This document shows positions 1 through 9,621 of a stretch of DNA of 64,000 nucleotides, piece after piece. Positions within the stretch are counted from its first letter, which is position 1. The number at the start of each line of letters is the position of its first letter. A program made the position numbers and the translations under genes. Below the pieces are notes generated by a model. The model had not been told where the DNA came from, ran no database searches, and saw nothing but the letters and a program-made list of their open reading frames with translations. The stretch is from an uncultured Eggerthella sp. GTDB taxonomy: Bacteria > Actinomycetota > Coriobacteriia > Coriobacteriales > Eggerthellaceae. Location of the stretch: contig CAUASB010000003.1 of assembly GCA_958431815.1 (NCBI GenBank), positions 1 through 64,000 on the forward strand, read 5' to 3'.

Positions 1-175
1 CCGCATCGGGCCGATTGCAAGGGGGTTTCCGGGATTTTCCGGGGCTCGTCCTCGCTGATTCGCATAAGCCCAGGTCAGAGCGTTGCCGTTTACCTTAAAT
101 TGTGAATTTATCTACACATATCGTTTTGCTTGGGTATATCATTGTTATGAGATAGCTTAGAAAGAAGGCGGCTTT

Positions 176-700
176 ATGCCCTATGAAGTAGGCGAATACG
201 TCATCTATTCCTCGTTGGGTATCTGTCAGGTTGTTGAGAACGATGCCCATGTTTCACTTGCTGGGGATGAAGATGAGCTTTACTACATCCTTGCGCCAAT
301 CGAAAAACGACTTGGAAAAGCGTACGTCCCCTATTCTAGAAGTTCCGAACTTCGCCACACTCTTAAGAAGGAAGACGCTCTTCATGCCTTGGATGAAGCG
401 GCTGATTTAGAGCCCGACGATTATCAGGACACCAACTCGCACCTTGTTCAAGACCATTTTCGCGAGCTTATTCGCTCCAACAACTTTGTTTCCCTTTTGC
501 TGGTATGCAAGTCGATGCATGTTCGTATACGGGAGCAGGAAAACAAGAAGCACAGCGCTTCTTTGACATACAAAAAGCTCCTTGAAGACGCACAGCGTCG
601 CATCTATGGCGAGCTTTCCATCGTATTGAGCATGGACATCGACGAGGTGCCTTCTTTTGTCGAAAACTACCTTGCCCACCATGAAGAGCATGCGGGATAG
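176..700 (+). CDS. CarD/CdnL-type RNA polymerase-binding regulator
   Basis: 174 residues. The N-terminal part (about residues 1-65: VGEYVIYSSLGICQV, then a YYILAPI beta segment) matches the CarD/TRCF RNA polymerase-interacting domain, which binds the RNAP beta subunit and stabilises open promoter complexes. The rest is charged and helical, as in the DNA-binding half of CarD/CdnL. The ATG has an AGAAGG ribosome-binding site 7 bases upstream. The length is close to family norm. It is a single-gene unit that converges on recR, with a strong hairpin between them. The family call is good; whether it is the essential CdnL or a paralogue cannot be told here. Confidence 0.85.
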   Translation: MPYEVGEYVIYSSLGICQVVENDAHVSLAGDEDELYYILAPIEKRLGKAYVPYSRSSELRHTLKKEDALHALDEAADLEPDDYQDTNSHLVQDHFRELIRSNNFVSLLLVCKSMHVRIREQENKKHSASLTYKKLLEDAQRRIYGELSIVLSMDIDEVPSFVENYLAHHEEHAG

Positions 701-764
701 CTTCGCCAGCACCTTTCGCTGATTACCTTTAGCAAAGGAAATCGCGGCACACCGGACCATAATG

Positions 765-805
765 AAGAAGGGCTCGGCACCTATCGATGGTGCCGAGCCC
801 TTCTT
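765..805. terminator. Bidirectional hairpin terminator between the carD-like gene and recR
   Basis: A perfect 17-bp inverted repeat (765-781 and 789-805) with a 7-base loop. The arms end in AAGAAG/CTTCTT, so short U-rich tails are made in both directions. It lies between two convergent genes. Confidence 0.8.
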
Positions 806-872
806 GTAGGCAAAGCATGTATTGGAACGTACTTGGAATTTTGCGATATGCCCCATGGACAACGCGTGCTCG

Positions 873-1469
873 CTACAGCGGCAAGCGCGATTCTATAGCC
901 CTTCCCAAAGTTACCTCGTCGGCAAATTCAAGGTCTCCCCCTACGGGCAGCCCGCTAGCGAGGCGAGAAACTGCTACACCTAAAGGCTTTATCAGCCGGG
1001 CAAGATAGCTTGCTGTTGTCTCGCCTTCAATATTGGGGTTTGTTGCCAGGATAACTTCCTTGATGGAACTATCGGTAAGCCTGGCCATAAGCTCTGCAAT
1101 GTGAAGCTTTTCCGGTCCAATGCCTTCAAGGGGCGAAAGGGCACCGCCAAGAACGTGATACACCCCTGAAAAGGAACCGGTACGTTCAATAGGAGGGATA
1201 TCGCGCGGCTCGGAGACCACGCAGATAACGGTGTGGTCGCGCTTTTCAGATGCGCAGATATCGCATAGGTCGCCCTGGGCGTAATTGAAGCACTGGGAGC
1301 AAAAATGCACTGTGTCTTTCACTTCGACGATCGCATTGGCAAGACGAAGGGCATCAGCCTTTTCCTGGTTGAGAATCCAATACGCGATGCGCTGAGCGGA
1401 CTTAGGGCCAACCCCGGGCAAACGCTCAAGCTCATCAAGCAATACTTGTATTGCGGAAGTTGCATTCAC
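873..1469 (-). CDS. recR: Recombination mediator RecR
   Basis: 198 residues, normal RecR length. It has the helix-hairpin-helix region (LPGVGPKSAQRIAYWIL, residues 17-33), a four-cysteine zinc module (C57, C60, C69, C72) and a Toprim domain (CVVSEPRDIPPIERTG, and VILATNPNIEGETTASYL). With RecO it loads RecA on gapped DNA. It sits 9 bases after ybaB and downstream of dnaX, the classical dnaX-ybaB-recR order, so it is probably co-transcribed with both. Confidence 0.97.
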   Translation of the reverse strand: MNATSAIQVLLDELERLPGVGPKSAQRIAYWILNQEKADALRLANAIVEVKDTVHFCSQCFNYAQGDLCDICASEKRDHTVICVVSEPRDIPPIERTGSFSGVYHVLGGALSPLEGIGPEKLHIAELMARLTDSSIKEVILATNPNIEGETTASYLARLIKPLGVAVSRLASGLPVGGDLEFADEVTLGRAIESRLPL

Positions 1470-1478
1470 AGAGCGGAA

Positions 1479-1793
1479 CTACCTCATACCAGGAATGTTC
1501 ATACCGCCCGTTACCGAGCTCATCCGGGCGTTGCTCATCTGGTCAACGCCGCGCAGAGCCTCGTTTACGGCAGCGCATACCATGTCCTGCAGCATTTCCA
1601 CATCTTCGGGATCGACGGCATCGGGGTTGATAGTGATGGACTGGATGCTCATATCGCCACGGGCGGTTGCGCTAACCATTCCACCGCCAGCGGTGCCTTC
1701 GAACGTCATCTCGGCAATTTCCTGCTGAGCCTTCTGCAATTCCTTCTGCATCTTCTGCGCCTGGCGCATCATCTGCTGCATATTCATTCCCAT
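1479..1793 (-). CDS. YbaB/EbfC-family nucleoid-associated DNA-binding protein
   Basis: 104 residues. It begins MGMNMQQMMRQAQKMQKELQ, the typical methionine- and glutamine-rich amphipathic helix, followed by the beta-sheet dimer core. Members form dimers that bind DNA and often lie between dnaX and recR, as here. The C-terminus is short (GGMNIPGMR). A good ribosome-binding site (AAAGGAGAACC on the minus strand) precedes the ATG. Confidence 0.95.
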   Translation of the reverse strand: MGMNMQQMMRQAQKMQKELQKAQQEIAEMTFEGTAGGGMVSATARGDMSIQSITINPDAVDPEDVEMLQDMVCAAVNEALRGVDQMSNARMSSVTGGMNIPGMR

Positions 1794-1877
1794 GGTTCTC
1801 CTTTGTTAGGGTTGGGCAATCGATCGAATTCGGCTCAATGAGCCACATGCTTTTGCATTGTACCTAATGGCATGCAC

Positions 1878-4391
1878 CTAGTCTGAAAGCTCCTCGAACT
1901 TTATGCCTTCGCCAAAGCTTTTGGTAAGGATGCTTTTTATCTGCTCGGCTTCGTTTTGGCCCGAAGCTGCTGCGGGCCTTGCCTGGGATACCGCTGGGGA
2001 ACCCGAGGCAAACGATGCCGACCCGGCTGCGGAAGGAGCGGCGGCATTGGGAGCGGGCGAAGTTGCGGCAGGGCCACGAGGTGCGGGTGCTGATTGCCCA
2101 CGTTGTCCAAGCCCAGCCGCCATAACGGGCTGGCCCGCAGGCTGAGCGTAAGGATCTTCGTCGTATTCAGCGGGAACGCTTGCCCCATACACATCGAGGG
2201 GAACCTGATCGTCATAAGGCGCAGGAGGCTCGGTTGGTTGACTGGGCGTTGGCATTTGCGAGGGAGCTGTGTAGGCTGGAGTGCGCTGAGCATAGTCAGC
2301 CCCGGTAGCCGTAGATGCTCCAGCAGGTTGCGCTGCAGGTGCTTGGGGTTGCTGCGGCTGGCCCCATGCGGGAGAGGACGCAACGTTCTGCTGAGGTACC
2401 CCCGCTCCCTGATTTGCCGCACTGTGCGAAGCGGCTTGAGCAGCACGTACCGCGGCAACCGCCTTTGCGGCATAGGGGTTTTTGATTTGTGGCGAAGGGG
2501 ACGCCGGAGCAGACTGCTGAGCAGATGCCGACTGGGCCGCAGCAGGTGTTTGCGCGCCGCCGGCCAAAGCCAACCGGTAAGGGACGGTGCCGCCCGCCAC
2601 CGTCTGGATGGTTTTTGCGAGCAATTCCTGAACTTCGGTTTTCTGTGCAGCATTGAAGGCAAACGCGCTGTCTTTGCCGAATTCGACCACGATACCCTGG
2701 CCATTCGCTTCAGCGGAAACCTTCGCGTTCATGAACAGGACGCCACGGGCGGGGTTCACTTTCCTGAGGGATGCCGTTACCGAATGCCAAAGACGCTGCA
2801 CGGCGGCGGGATTCGTCAGATCGATCTGGGCAGTGAGCAAAGCCGATTGAGCCTGCGGTGCGGGAACAGAAGACACTTGGGCAGGTTGGGCTGCCGCTTG
2901 AGGCGCAGAGATCGAGACTGCCGACCTACCCGCAGGCATTGGCGCCTGAGAAGGAGCCTGAGCGGAAGCCGCAGGAGCCGACACCGCAAGAGCCGAAGGC
3001 GCAGGGGCAGAAGCCGGTGGCACTTGGACCGCTGCAGCGGAAACTTGATGAGCCTGCGGCTGCGAACTTCCTGCCACAGGGGGATGAGGCGACATAGCGG
3101 CCGCTGCGATCGGGGATGACACAACAGGCGGCACTGAGCTACCCGATTGCCGGGATGCCACTGGAACAGGCGCCGAAGGTTGCTGAGGCGTTGACGCAGC
3201 AGCTTGAGGCTCCGCCCTGGAAGCGGGTTGGGCGGCACTGCTGGACATGCCGTCGAGTCGGCGTTCCAGCTCTTCCACACGCTCCGCCAACGCTTCCAAC
3301 GTCAAGTCGGATTCAGGACGAACCATGCGAGTAAGGGCGATTTCAAAACTAAGGCGAGGATTGCTGGAAATACGCAGCTCCTTCGCCACGTCGCCCAGCA
3401 CAATAAGCATACGGCTCAAGCGGTCTTGCCCGAAAAGTTTCAGTTCCTCGATCATCACCGTGCGCGTTGACTCGCTGATTTCGAGCTCGACATCGAGACC
3501 AGCCATAGAGAGCAAATACAGCGTGCGCACATGCTCAGACAGGTCTTGAACGAACTGAGCCAGATCGGCACCGGTTTCAACATAGCGGGCAACCCAGTTG
3601 AAGCACGCTACCGCATCCCTGCGGCCAATAGCTTCAACAATTTCCGACAAGTCGGCATTATCGAGCGATCCAAGAAGGCTCTGCGCGCCTTCAAGAGTGG
3701 CTTTGCCTCCGCAATAGGCAATGAGCTGTTCAAGCGAAGTAAGGGCATTGCGCATTCCGCCCTCTGCGCGATGAGCGATAAGCTCAAGCGCTTCCGCTTC
3801 GAACTCAACACCCTCCTTTGCGCATACGGCCCCAAGGCGCGCAACGATGGACTCAATGGAAATGCGATGAAAGTCGAAACGCTGGCAACGGGAAAGGATG
3901 GTGTCGGGAACCTTCTGCGGATCGGTGGTGCAGAGGATAAACACCACGTGGCTCGGGGGTTCTTCGATTGTTTTGAGAAGCGCATTGAAGGCCGCCGTCG
4001 AGAGCATATGAACCTCGTCGATGATGTAGACCTTCCACGCCCCGCGCGTAGGAGCATAGCTAACGCGGCTGATGATTTCCTCACGCACGTTTTCCACGCC
4101 CGTTCGGCTTGCTGCGTCGAGCTCGTAAACATCGGGATGCGTGCCTTGGGCAATGGCCTGGCACTCAGGACAGGTGCCATCGGGTTCGATAGTGGGACCC
4201 TTTTCGCACATCAGCGCCTTGGCAAGGATGCGAGCAGTGGTGGTTTTGCCAGTGCCGCGTGGACCGCAGAACAGGTAGGCATGCGAAACCTTGTCTTGCT
4301 CGATAGCATTCTTCAGCGTGCGCTCGATATGTTCCTGCCCAACCACATCGGCAAAGGTGGATGGACGGTATTTACGGTACAGCGCCTCCAT
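1878..4391 (-). CDS. dnaX: DNA polymerase III subunits gamma/tau
   Basis: 837 residues. The clamp-loader ATPase occupies about residues 1-370: Walker A GPRGTGKT at 43-50, a zinc module with cysteines around 62-77, Walker B DEVH at 125-128, and the SRC sensor near 168. From about 385 to 800 the protein is a very long low-complexity Ala/Pro/Gln/Ser-rich tail, interrupted by a folded tau-like segment (about 530-610), and it ends in a short acidic segment (FGEGIKFEELSD). The ATG is preceded by GGAGG. It loads the beta clamp and tethers the replicative polymerase. The tail is longer than in most homologues, but low complexity is usual in Actinobacteria-related dnaX. It is first in a dnaX-ybaB-recR operon. 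Confidence 0.97.
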   Translation of the reverse strand: MEALYRKYRPSTFADVVGQEHIERTLKNAIEQDKVSHAYLFCGPRGTGKTTTARILAKALMCEKGPTIEPDGTCPECQAIAQGTHPDVYELDAASRTGVENVREEIISRVSYAPTRGAWKVYIIDEVHMLSTAAFNALLKTIEEPPSHVVFILCTTDPQKVPDTILSRCQRFDFHRISIESIVARLGAVCAKEGVEFEAEALELIAHRAEGGMRNALTSLEQLIAYCGGKATLEGAQSLLGSLDNADLSEIVEAIGRRDAVACFNWVARYVETGADLAQFVQDLSEHVRTLYLLSMAGLDVELEISESTRTVMIEELKLFGQDRLSRMLIVLGDVAKELRISSNPRLSFEIALTRMVRPESDLTLEALAERVEELERRLDGMSSSAAQPASRAEPQAAASTPQQPSAPVPVASRQSGSSVPPVVSSPIAAAAMSPHPPVAGSSQPQAHQVSAAAVQVPPASAPAPSALAVSAPAASAQAPSQAPMPAGRSAVSISAPQAAAQPAQVSSVPAPQAQSALLTAQIDLTNPAAVQRLWHSVTASLRKVNPARGVLFMNAKVSAEANGQGIVVEFGKDSAFAFNAAQKTEVQELLAKTIQTVAGGTVPYRLALAGGAQTPAAAQSASAQQSAPASPSPQIKNPYAAKAVAAVRAAQAASHSAANQGAGVPQQNVASSPAWGQPQQPQAPAAQPAGASTATGADYAQRTPAYTAPSQMPTPSQPTEPPAPYDDQVPLDVYGASVPAEYDEDPYAQPAGQPVMAAGLGQRGQSAPAPRGPAATSPAPNAAAPSAAGSASFASGSPAVSQARPAAASGQNEAEQIKSILTKSFGEGIKFEELSD

Positions 4392-4497
4392 GCAGAGCCT
4401 CCTTCGCGGATGCCCGCAGGCACCGCATTATATCCGCAAGAACGGATGGGTACAGCGCGCCGAGCGGCACGCAAAACGATTAGTTGCCTTATTGATT

Positions 4498-5238
4498 TTA
4501 GCGGGCATTTTCATCGGTGCGTGCATGTTTTGCACGGGCCAGGCGTTCCGCATCGGCGGCAGCCTCGACCTCGAAATCGCGGGTGCCATTCTTACGGGAG
4601 GAAAGCGCCGCCTTAACTGCGCCGATAACTGCCGGGGCAACCGAAACGCTCACGATGCCCAGCACGATTACCTCGAAGTGGTCTTGCACGAACGGAACGC
4701 CACCGAAGAAGAAGCCAACCAGCACGAACAGAGAGACCCACGAAATGCCGCCAATGCAATTGAACAGGGTGAACTTGGCGAAATTCATATGACCCGTGCC
4801 TGCGATGAACGGCGCAAAGGTGCGGAAAAAGGGCATGAATCGCGTAATGACGATAGTAAGTCCGCCGTATTTCTCGAAGAAATGGTCGAGCTTGGCCATG
4901 CGCTCGGGGGTAAGGGCCTTGATTTTGCCCGAGTCGATAATACGCGTGCCAAAGAAACGGGCAATCCAATAGTTGGAGGTATTGCCCAGAATTGCCGCCG
5001 CATAGAACACCAGAAGCGTTGCCGCAAGGTTCAAGCCACCGCCATCAGCAGAGAACACGCCTGCCGCGAACAGGAGGGAGTCGCCCGGAAGGAACGGGAA
5101 GAACACCAAGCCGGTCTCGATGAAAACGATGATGAACAGCGGCGTGTAAACCCATACCGCACCCAATGTCACGATCCAACCAGCAATTGCGCCACGCGGG
5201 TCGTGCAGCAGACCCAGAATGAAGTTGATGATTTCCAT
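4498..5238 (-). CDS. DedA-family (VTT/SNARE-associated) membrane protein
   Basis: 246 residues with four to six hydrophobic segments. It contains the DedA signature regions: FIETGLVFFPFLPGDSLLF, a GNTSNYWIARFFG segment, the EKYGGLTIVITRFMPFFRTFAPFIAGTG motif with conserved arginines, and GGISWVSLFVLVGFFFGG. DedA proteins act as lipid-carrier or phospholipid translocation factors in the cytoplasmic membrane, including undecaprenyl-phosphate flipping for some members. The hydrophilic basic C-terminus (after about residue 210) is cytoplasmic by the positive-inside rule. It lies between the SRP RNA gene and dnaX. The exact substrate cannot be deduced. Confidence 0.9.
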   Translation of the reverse strand: MEIINFILGLLHDPRGAIAGWIVTLGAVWVYTPLFIIVFIETGLVFFPFLPGDSLLFAAGVFSADGGGLNLAATLLVFYAAAILGNTSNYWIARFFGTRIIDSGKIKALTPERMAKLDHFFEKYGGLTIVITRFMPFFRTFAPFIAGTGHMNFAKFTLFNCIGGISWVSLFVLVGFFFGGVPFVQDHFEVIVLGIVSVSVAPAVIGAVKAALSSRKNGTRDFEVEAAADAERLARAKHARTDENAR

Positions 5239-5315
5239 ATGATCCTTCGAGTGTTAAACGGATGTAAAAACATGCCCAAATACACGTTTCGCCGATCAAA
5301 CTGACCGGCGAAACC

Positions 5316-5424
5316 AAGTATCCCGAAAAGGCCTGGGCGCTCGTCAGAGGCCCCTTATGGCTGCTTCCTCCCGGACCTGACCAGGTTCAGAACTTGGCGC
5401 CGCCCAAGCCCTTTCGGGATACTT
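5316..5424 (-). ncRNA. ffs: Small bacterial signal recognition particle RNA (4.5S type)
   Basis: On the minus strand the domain IV hairpin is clear: CCTGGTCAGGTCCGGGAGG followed by AAGCAGCC, the Ffh-binding asymmetric loop and GGGA-type apex. The two ends (AAGTATCCCGAAA and its complement) pair to close the molecule at about 105-109 nt, the short form without an Alu domain. A -10-like TATACT (complement of 5436-5441) sits upstream. Proximity to dnaX-recR is a widely conserved arrangement. Confidence 0.93.
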
Positions 5425-5497
5425 CAATGGTGGTTAGTATAGCCCATCGGCGGCCCGAAGAGCGCAAAAGCCTCCTTGACCACCAAATACGCACAGG

Positions 5498-6778
5498 TTA
5501 CTGTTGAACGCTCTCCTTTTGGAAATGGCGCCATGCCTTCTTGATAGCAGCAATGCCGTAAAGGCTGCCGCAGAAGCATATGGGGGCCGCTCCTGCCGAA
5601 AGCTCCAAAGCGCGGGCAACGGCCTCATGCGCCGAAGATGCGGCTTCAACTTCCACCGGGCTATCCCCTGCGGCAAGCTGAACCGCATCCGCCAGATCGC
5701 TTTCGTTCAAAGCACGGGGGTTGTCGGGCTTGTAGCAGATGAAGGCTTTGGCAAGCGGAACGAGCAGCTTGAGCATATGCGCATAGTCTTTATCCGCCAT
5801 AACACCCAAGCAGAAGACCACGCTCCCCTCTTCGTAACGCGTCGCAAGCTCTTTGCTGAGGGCCCGTACTGCATGGATGTTGTGAGCGCCATCGATGATG
5901 GCATCAGGACTATGGCGGAGAAACTCGAATCTTCCCGCCCATTCGGTGGCAGCGAGGCCCTTCCTTATTGCATCTTCGCTGATGTTCCACCCCCGCTGCT
6001 GCAGAACAGCACAAGCCTCGATGGCAACCGCTGCGTTAGTGCACTGAAATGCCCCCTGGAGCTGCACCGAAAGGTGCTGGAGCTGCCCATAGGAAAAATC
6101 GGTCGTAGAGCCGCTGAGGGCAGCAGCATCCACGTAGCGAACCGAAGTGGCGTAAGCAGATGCTGCTTCGTTGATCCTCTTCTGCGCTTCTGGTTCCTGC
6201 GGAGCACTGACTGCAGGGACGCCCTTCTTCAGGATGCCCGCCTTTTCGCCTGCAATCTCGTACAACGTATTGCCCAGCAGAGCGCAATGGTCGTACGAAA
6301 TAGGAGCGAACACGCATACTTCAGCCGCGCGGATGACGTTGGTGGAATCAAGACGCCCACCAAGGCCGACTTCTGCCACCACGATATCGCACTGCTCTTC
6401 CGCAAAATACGTGAATGCGACTGCGGTCATAAGTTCGAATTCGGTGGGATGGCTCGCCATCGATTCGGCAGCATCCTTCACCTTCAGCGTCACTTGAGTC
6501 AGACGCTCTTTGGGAATGTTGTTCCCATTGATGCGAATACGCTCTTCGAACGTTTCGATGTAAGGGCTGGTGAACAGTCCCGTTTTATAGCCCGCTTCTT
6601 GCAGGATACGGGCTATAAACGAACAGGTTGACCCCTTGCCGTTTGTACCGGCTACATGGACGAATCGAAGCTTGTTTTGTGGGTTTCCCAACTTTTCCAA
6701 AAGCTCTTCGATGCGCTCAAGCCCCAGGCTCATGGTGCGCCAACGAGGCTCATTGATATATGCAACCGGATCAAACAT
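5498..6778 (-). CDS. folC: Dihydrofolate/folylpolyglutamate synthase
   Basis: 426 residues from the chosen ATG at 6778. The start MFDPVAYINEPRWR matches family N-termini; an upstream in-frame ATG at 6853 would lie deep inside the preceding gene. The P-loop GTNGKGS is at 44-50, then SPYIETFEERIRING, the VGLGGRLDSTNV motif, and the C-terminal domain with DGAHN and CGSLYGI. It adds glutamate to dihydropteroate and/or tetrahydrofolates. The start overlaps the stop of the LCP gene (ATGTTTGA), so it is probably translationally coupled as the third gene of murA-LCP-folC. Confidence 0.95.
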   Translation of the reverse strand: MFDPVAYINEPRWRTMSLGLERIEELLEKLGNPQNKLRFVHVAGTNGKGSTCSFIARILQEAGYKTGLFTSPYIETFEERIRINGNNIPKERLTQVTLKVKDAAESMASHPTEFELMTAVAFTYFAEEQCDIVVAEVGLGGRLDSTNVIRAAEVCVFAPISYDHCALLGNTLYEIAGEKAGILKKGVPAVSAPQEPEAQKRINEAASAYATSVRYVDAAALSGSTTDFSYGQLQHLSVQLQGAFQCTNAAVAIEACAVLQQRGWNISEDAIRKGLAATEWAGRFEFLRHSPDAIIDGAHNIHAVRALSKELATRYEEGSVVFCLGVMADKDYAHMLKLLVPLAKAFICYKPDNPRALNESDLADAVQLAAGDSPVEVEAASSAHEAVARALELSAGAAPICFCGSLYGIAAIKKAWRHFQKESVQQ

Positions 6779-8249
6779 GGCTCGTCCAATCTTTGCCGAC
6801 CACAACCTGGATATTGGTTGAGAGGTTATAGTACACGCCAGCAGATACCGCACGTCCTGTACCCAGGTCTTTTACGATGGCCTCAGCTGCCAGCTTATCG
6901 TCATCGGAACGGTAGATAACCAGCGTTTCGTCGTAAACGAACGATTCGGCATTACCGGTGTCCTTGATGGTGTAGCCTGCGTTGGAGAGCACCGAAGCAG
7001 CCTGCGCGCTGTAGCCATCGGTGCCAGCGCCGTTCAGCACCGTAACGGTTACCGCGCCCTTGTCGACGCCACTTGTATCAACCGAGGCGTCCATGTTCTG
7101 ACCGTTTTTGAACTGATCGCAAATCATCGAGAACGATGAAGAGGCAACCGACCATGAGGCCTTACCGCCAGAAGTGGACTGGCTGCCGGGCACCGTGCTC
7201 GAATAATAGGTCGCGTTCGGGAACAACGAGGCGATCTTGCCGATTTCGTCATAACTCATATCGGTTTTGATCTTGCCGGCAATGTCGTCGGCACTCATGG
7301 CGAAGTCTAAGCCGCCCTTGTCTTCAAGGGCTTGAACGAATGCCGTAAACACTTGGTTCTGAGCATCGGCACGCTGACCGTAGCCGTTGGTGTAGTTCTT
7401 TGCGCTTACGTACACCAGCGCCTGTTTGCCGTTGAGCGTTTGCTGGCCTGGGTCAAGCACTGCGGTGCCCACCGTGGGGTCATCGACATATTGCTCAACA
7501 TTCACGTTCAATCCACCCAGCGAATCAACCAAGGACGCGAAGTCATCTCCTGTGATGCGAACATAGTGGTTGATGTCCTGCCCGATGAGGGAAGAAACCT
7601 GCTTTACCAGCTCGCCTTCATCTTTGATATGCGGCGCATCTCGCAGCATCGTGCCCTTCGAAGTGTCGTTCGAATAGCTTGCCGTGATATTGCTGGGGAT
7701 GTTGAGCATCGAGACGGTATTGTTCTGTGCGTCAACGCGCAGAACCGCCAAGTAACTGGCGCATTCCTCATCGCCACTGCCAGTAAGACCAGCCAAAAGA
7801 GTGTACGTGGGAGCATTCGAGCCCGCCGAGACAAGATTCGACGACACGCTATCGTCGTTCAACGCCATGGAAGAAGAGAGCGAGTTTCGATAGGCGCACG
7901 TGCCCAGGCTCAGCGCAATAACCACCACGATAATGATGCCAATAATAAGCGTGGCGCGGCTCATGTAATCACGGTGGCGCATGAAGCTTTCCGTTCGGGA
8001 TTTGCCCATTTGCCTACGCTGCGTACGCTCATCAACCGAGCGGGACTGAATATTGATTTGACGCACTTCGCCCGTGCGACGCTCCGATGGTGCCGTTACA
8101 CGAGGGCGCGATGCGGCCCGACGCTGAGGCTGAGGCCTGCGCGAACCCGTTGCATGCGAGCCGATAACCGAAGAAGACCAATCGTCTCTCCTGCGAGACG
8201 GACGACGGCCGTTGCCACCATGCATTCCTCTGTTGTTTCTGGTTGCCAT
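6771..8249 (-). CDS. Divergent LytR-CpsA-Psr (LCP) protein with C-terminal LytR_C domain
   Basis: 492 residues: a basic cytoplasmic tail (1-98), one membrane segment (about 99-120), an LCP-like extracellular domain (about 150-310) and a LytR_C domain (about 395-485, TVTVLNGAGTDGYSAQAASVLSNAG). LCP enzymes transfer wall polymers from undecaprenyl carriers to peptidoglycan. The fold markers are present (YVRITGDDFASLVDSLGGL, LDPGQQTLNGKQALVYV), but the usual IPRD is IPSN (184-187) and the usual YVRxRH is YVSAKN (280-285), so arginines that bind the pyrophosphate are missing. It may be non-catalytic. It lies 9 bases after murA. Confidence 0.8.
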   Translation of the reverse strand: MATRNNRGMHGGNGRRPSRRRDDWSSSVIGSHATGSRRPQPQRRAASRPRVTAPSERRTGEVRQINIQSRSVDERTQRRQMGKSRTESFMRHRDYMSRATLIIGIIIVVVIALSLGTCAYRNSLSSSMALNDDSVSSNLVSAGSNAPTYTLLAGLTGSGDEECASYLAVLRVDAQNNTVSMLNIPSNITASYSNDTSKGTMLRDAPHIKDEGELVKQVSSLIGQDINHYVRITGDDFASLVDSLGGLNVNVEQYVDDPTVGTAVLDPGQQTLNGKQALVYVSAKNYTNGYGQRADAQNQVFTAFVQALEDKGGLDFAMSADDIAGKIKTDMSYDEIGKIASLFPNATYYSSTVPGSQSTSGGKASWSVASSSFSMICDQFKNGQNMDASVDTSGVDKGAVTVTVLNGAGTDGYSAQAASVLSNAGYTIKDTGNAESFVYDETLVIYRSDDDKLAAEAIVKDLGTGRAVSAGVYYNLSTNIQVVVGKDWTSHV

Positions 8250-8258
8250 TGCGTCGTC

Positions 8259-9527
8259 CTACAGCGTCACACGCTCAACGTTGGCGCCGATAGAGCGCAG
8301 TTTGCCTACGTAGTCTTCATAACCACGGTCGATGTGGTGAATGTCGTGAACCACCGTTTCACCCTCAGCAGCGAGGCCGGCAATCACCAAAGCGGCGCCG
8401 CCGCGCAAATCGGGCGAGGATACCGGAGCGCCCTGAAGCTCCTTCACGCCCTGAACCAAAGCATGGTGGCCTTCAACCGTAATACGAGAGCCCATTCGGT
8501 TAAGCTCGCTGGCAAACATGAAACGATTCTCGAAAATGTTTTCGGAGATAACCGAGTTGCCTTCCGCGAAAGAAGCAAGAAGCATGAACTGAGCCTGCAA
8601 GTCGGTCGGGAAGCCGGGGTGGGGCAGCGTTTGAATGTCGGTTGCCTGAAGGGGCTGGGTACGAGACACCGTAATGGAGTCGTCGGAGGTTTCCACAACG
8701 CAACCCATATGCTCAAGCTTCATCAGGGCCATACGTAAAAACGAAGGGTCGATTCCCTTTACTGTTACCGGGCCGCCCAAAAGCGCGCCTGCGGTAAGGA
8801 AGGTACCCGCTTCGATGCGGTCGCCTACCGTTGTGTGCTCGCAGGGATGCAATTCGGAAAGCTCAACGCCCTTTACGGTGATGGTGGGAGTGCCCGCGCC
8901 TTCCACGTGAGCGCCCATTGCGTTCAGCATATTTGCAAGGTCGACGATTTCGGGCTCGCGTGCCGCGTTGTCGATAACCGAAGTGCCCGGCACTGCAACG
9001 GCAGCCATGAGCATGTTCTCCGTTGCGCCGACGCTGGGGAACTCCAGCAGAACATCAGCGGCGTGAATACCGTTGGGGGTAGATGCGTACAGATAGCCGT
9101 GATTGTTTTCAAACTCGACGCCCATGGCTTCGAGAACCTTCAGGTGCATATCGATTTTGCGGGCGCCAATTTTGCAGCCGCCCGGCATGGCAACACGTGC
9201 GCAGCCGAAACGCCCCACCAACGGACCCAGCACCGAAATGCTGGCGCGCATCTTCGACACCAACTCATACGGCGTGTCGCGGCCTTCTGCATGTTCGGTA
9301 TCAATGGTAAGGGTATGGCCCTCCCATTCTACGGTAGCCCCAAGGCTGCGAAGAACATCATTCATGATCTCGATATCGGAAATATGGGGAATGTTGTGCA
9401 GCGTGCTCTTGCCCTGTCCCAACATAGTTGCCGCGATGAGCTTCAATGCGGAATTCTTCGCACCGCTGACCTGAATAGTGCCCGAAACGTTCTTGGTTTC
9501 GCGCGCGATAATTACTTCTTCTGACAT
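8259..9527 (-). CDS. murA: UDP-N-acetylglucosamine 1-carboxyvinyltransferase
   Basis: 422 residues from ATG 9527, the usual MurA length; an in-frame ATG at 9602 would add 25 residues that are not family-like, but cannot be excluded. It catalyses the first committed peptidoglycan step, enolpyruvyl transfer from PEP. Seen: SGAKN with the catalytic-region lysine (K24), PGGCKIGARKIDMH with the active-site cysteine C118 (the fosfomycin target residue), FPSVGATENMLMAA, and HPGFPTDLQAQFMLL. First gene of the murA-LCP-folC unit. Confidence 0.96.
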   Translation of the reverse strand: MSEEVIIARETKNVSGTIQVSGAKNSALKLIAATMLGQGKSTLHNIPHISDIEIMNDVLRSLGATVEWEGHTLTIDTEHAEGRDTPYELVSKMRASISVLGPLVGRFGCARVAMPGGCKIGARKIDMHLKVLEAMGVEFENNHGYLYASTPNGIHAADVLLEFPSVGATENMLMAAVAVPGTSVIDNAAREPEIVDLANMLNAMGAHVEGAGTPTITVKGVELSELHPCEHTTVGDRIEAGTFLTAGALLGGPVTVKGIDPSFLRMALMKLEHMGCVVETSDDSITVSRTQPLQATDIQTLPHPGFPTDLQAQFMLLASFAEGNSVISENIFENRFMFASELNRMGSRITVEGHHALVQGVKELQGAPVSSPDLRGGAALVIAGLAAEGETVVHDIHHIDRGYEDYVGKLRSIGANVERVTL

Positions 9528-9621
9528 ATCGTATGCACCCAATCTACTTGATGCGGTTTCTTCATATGAGCGCCCGGCGAATGCAAAGCGCACGTATTTC
9601 ATTTATAGCCCTATTATGCAG

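Noticed and set aside
2094..3119. Long plus-strand ORF opposite the dnaX tail
   Set aside because: Arg/Ser-rich complement of the Ala/Pro/Gln-rich low-complexity tail; no ribosome-binding site or domain.
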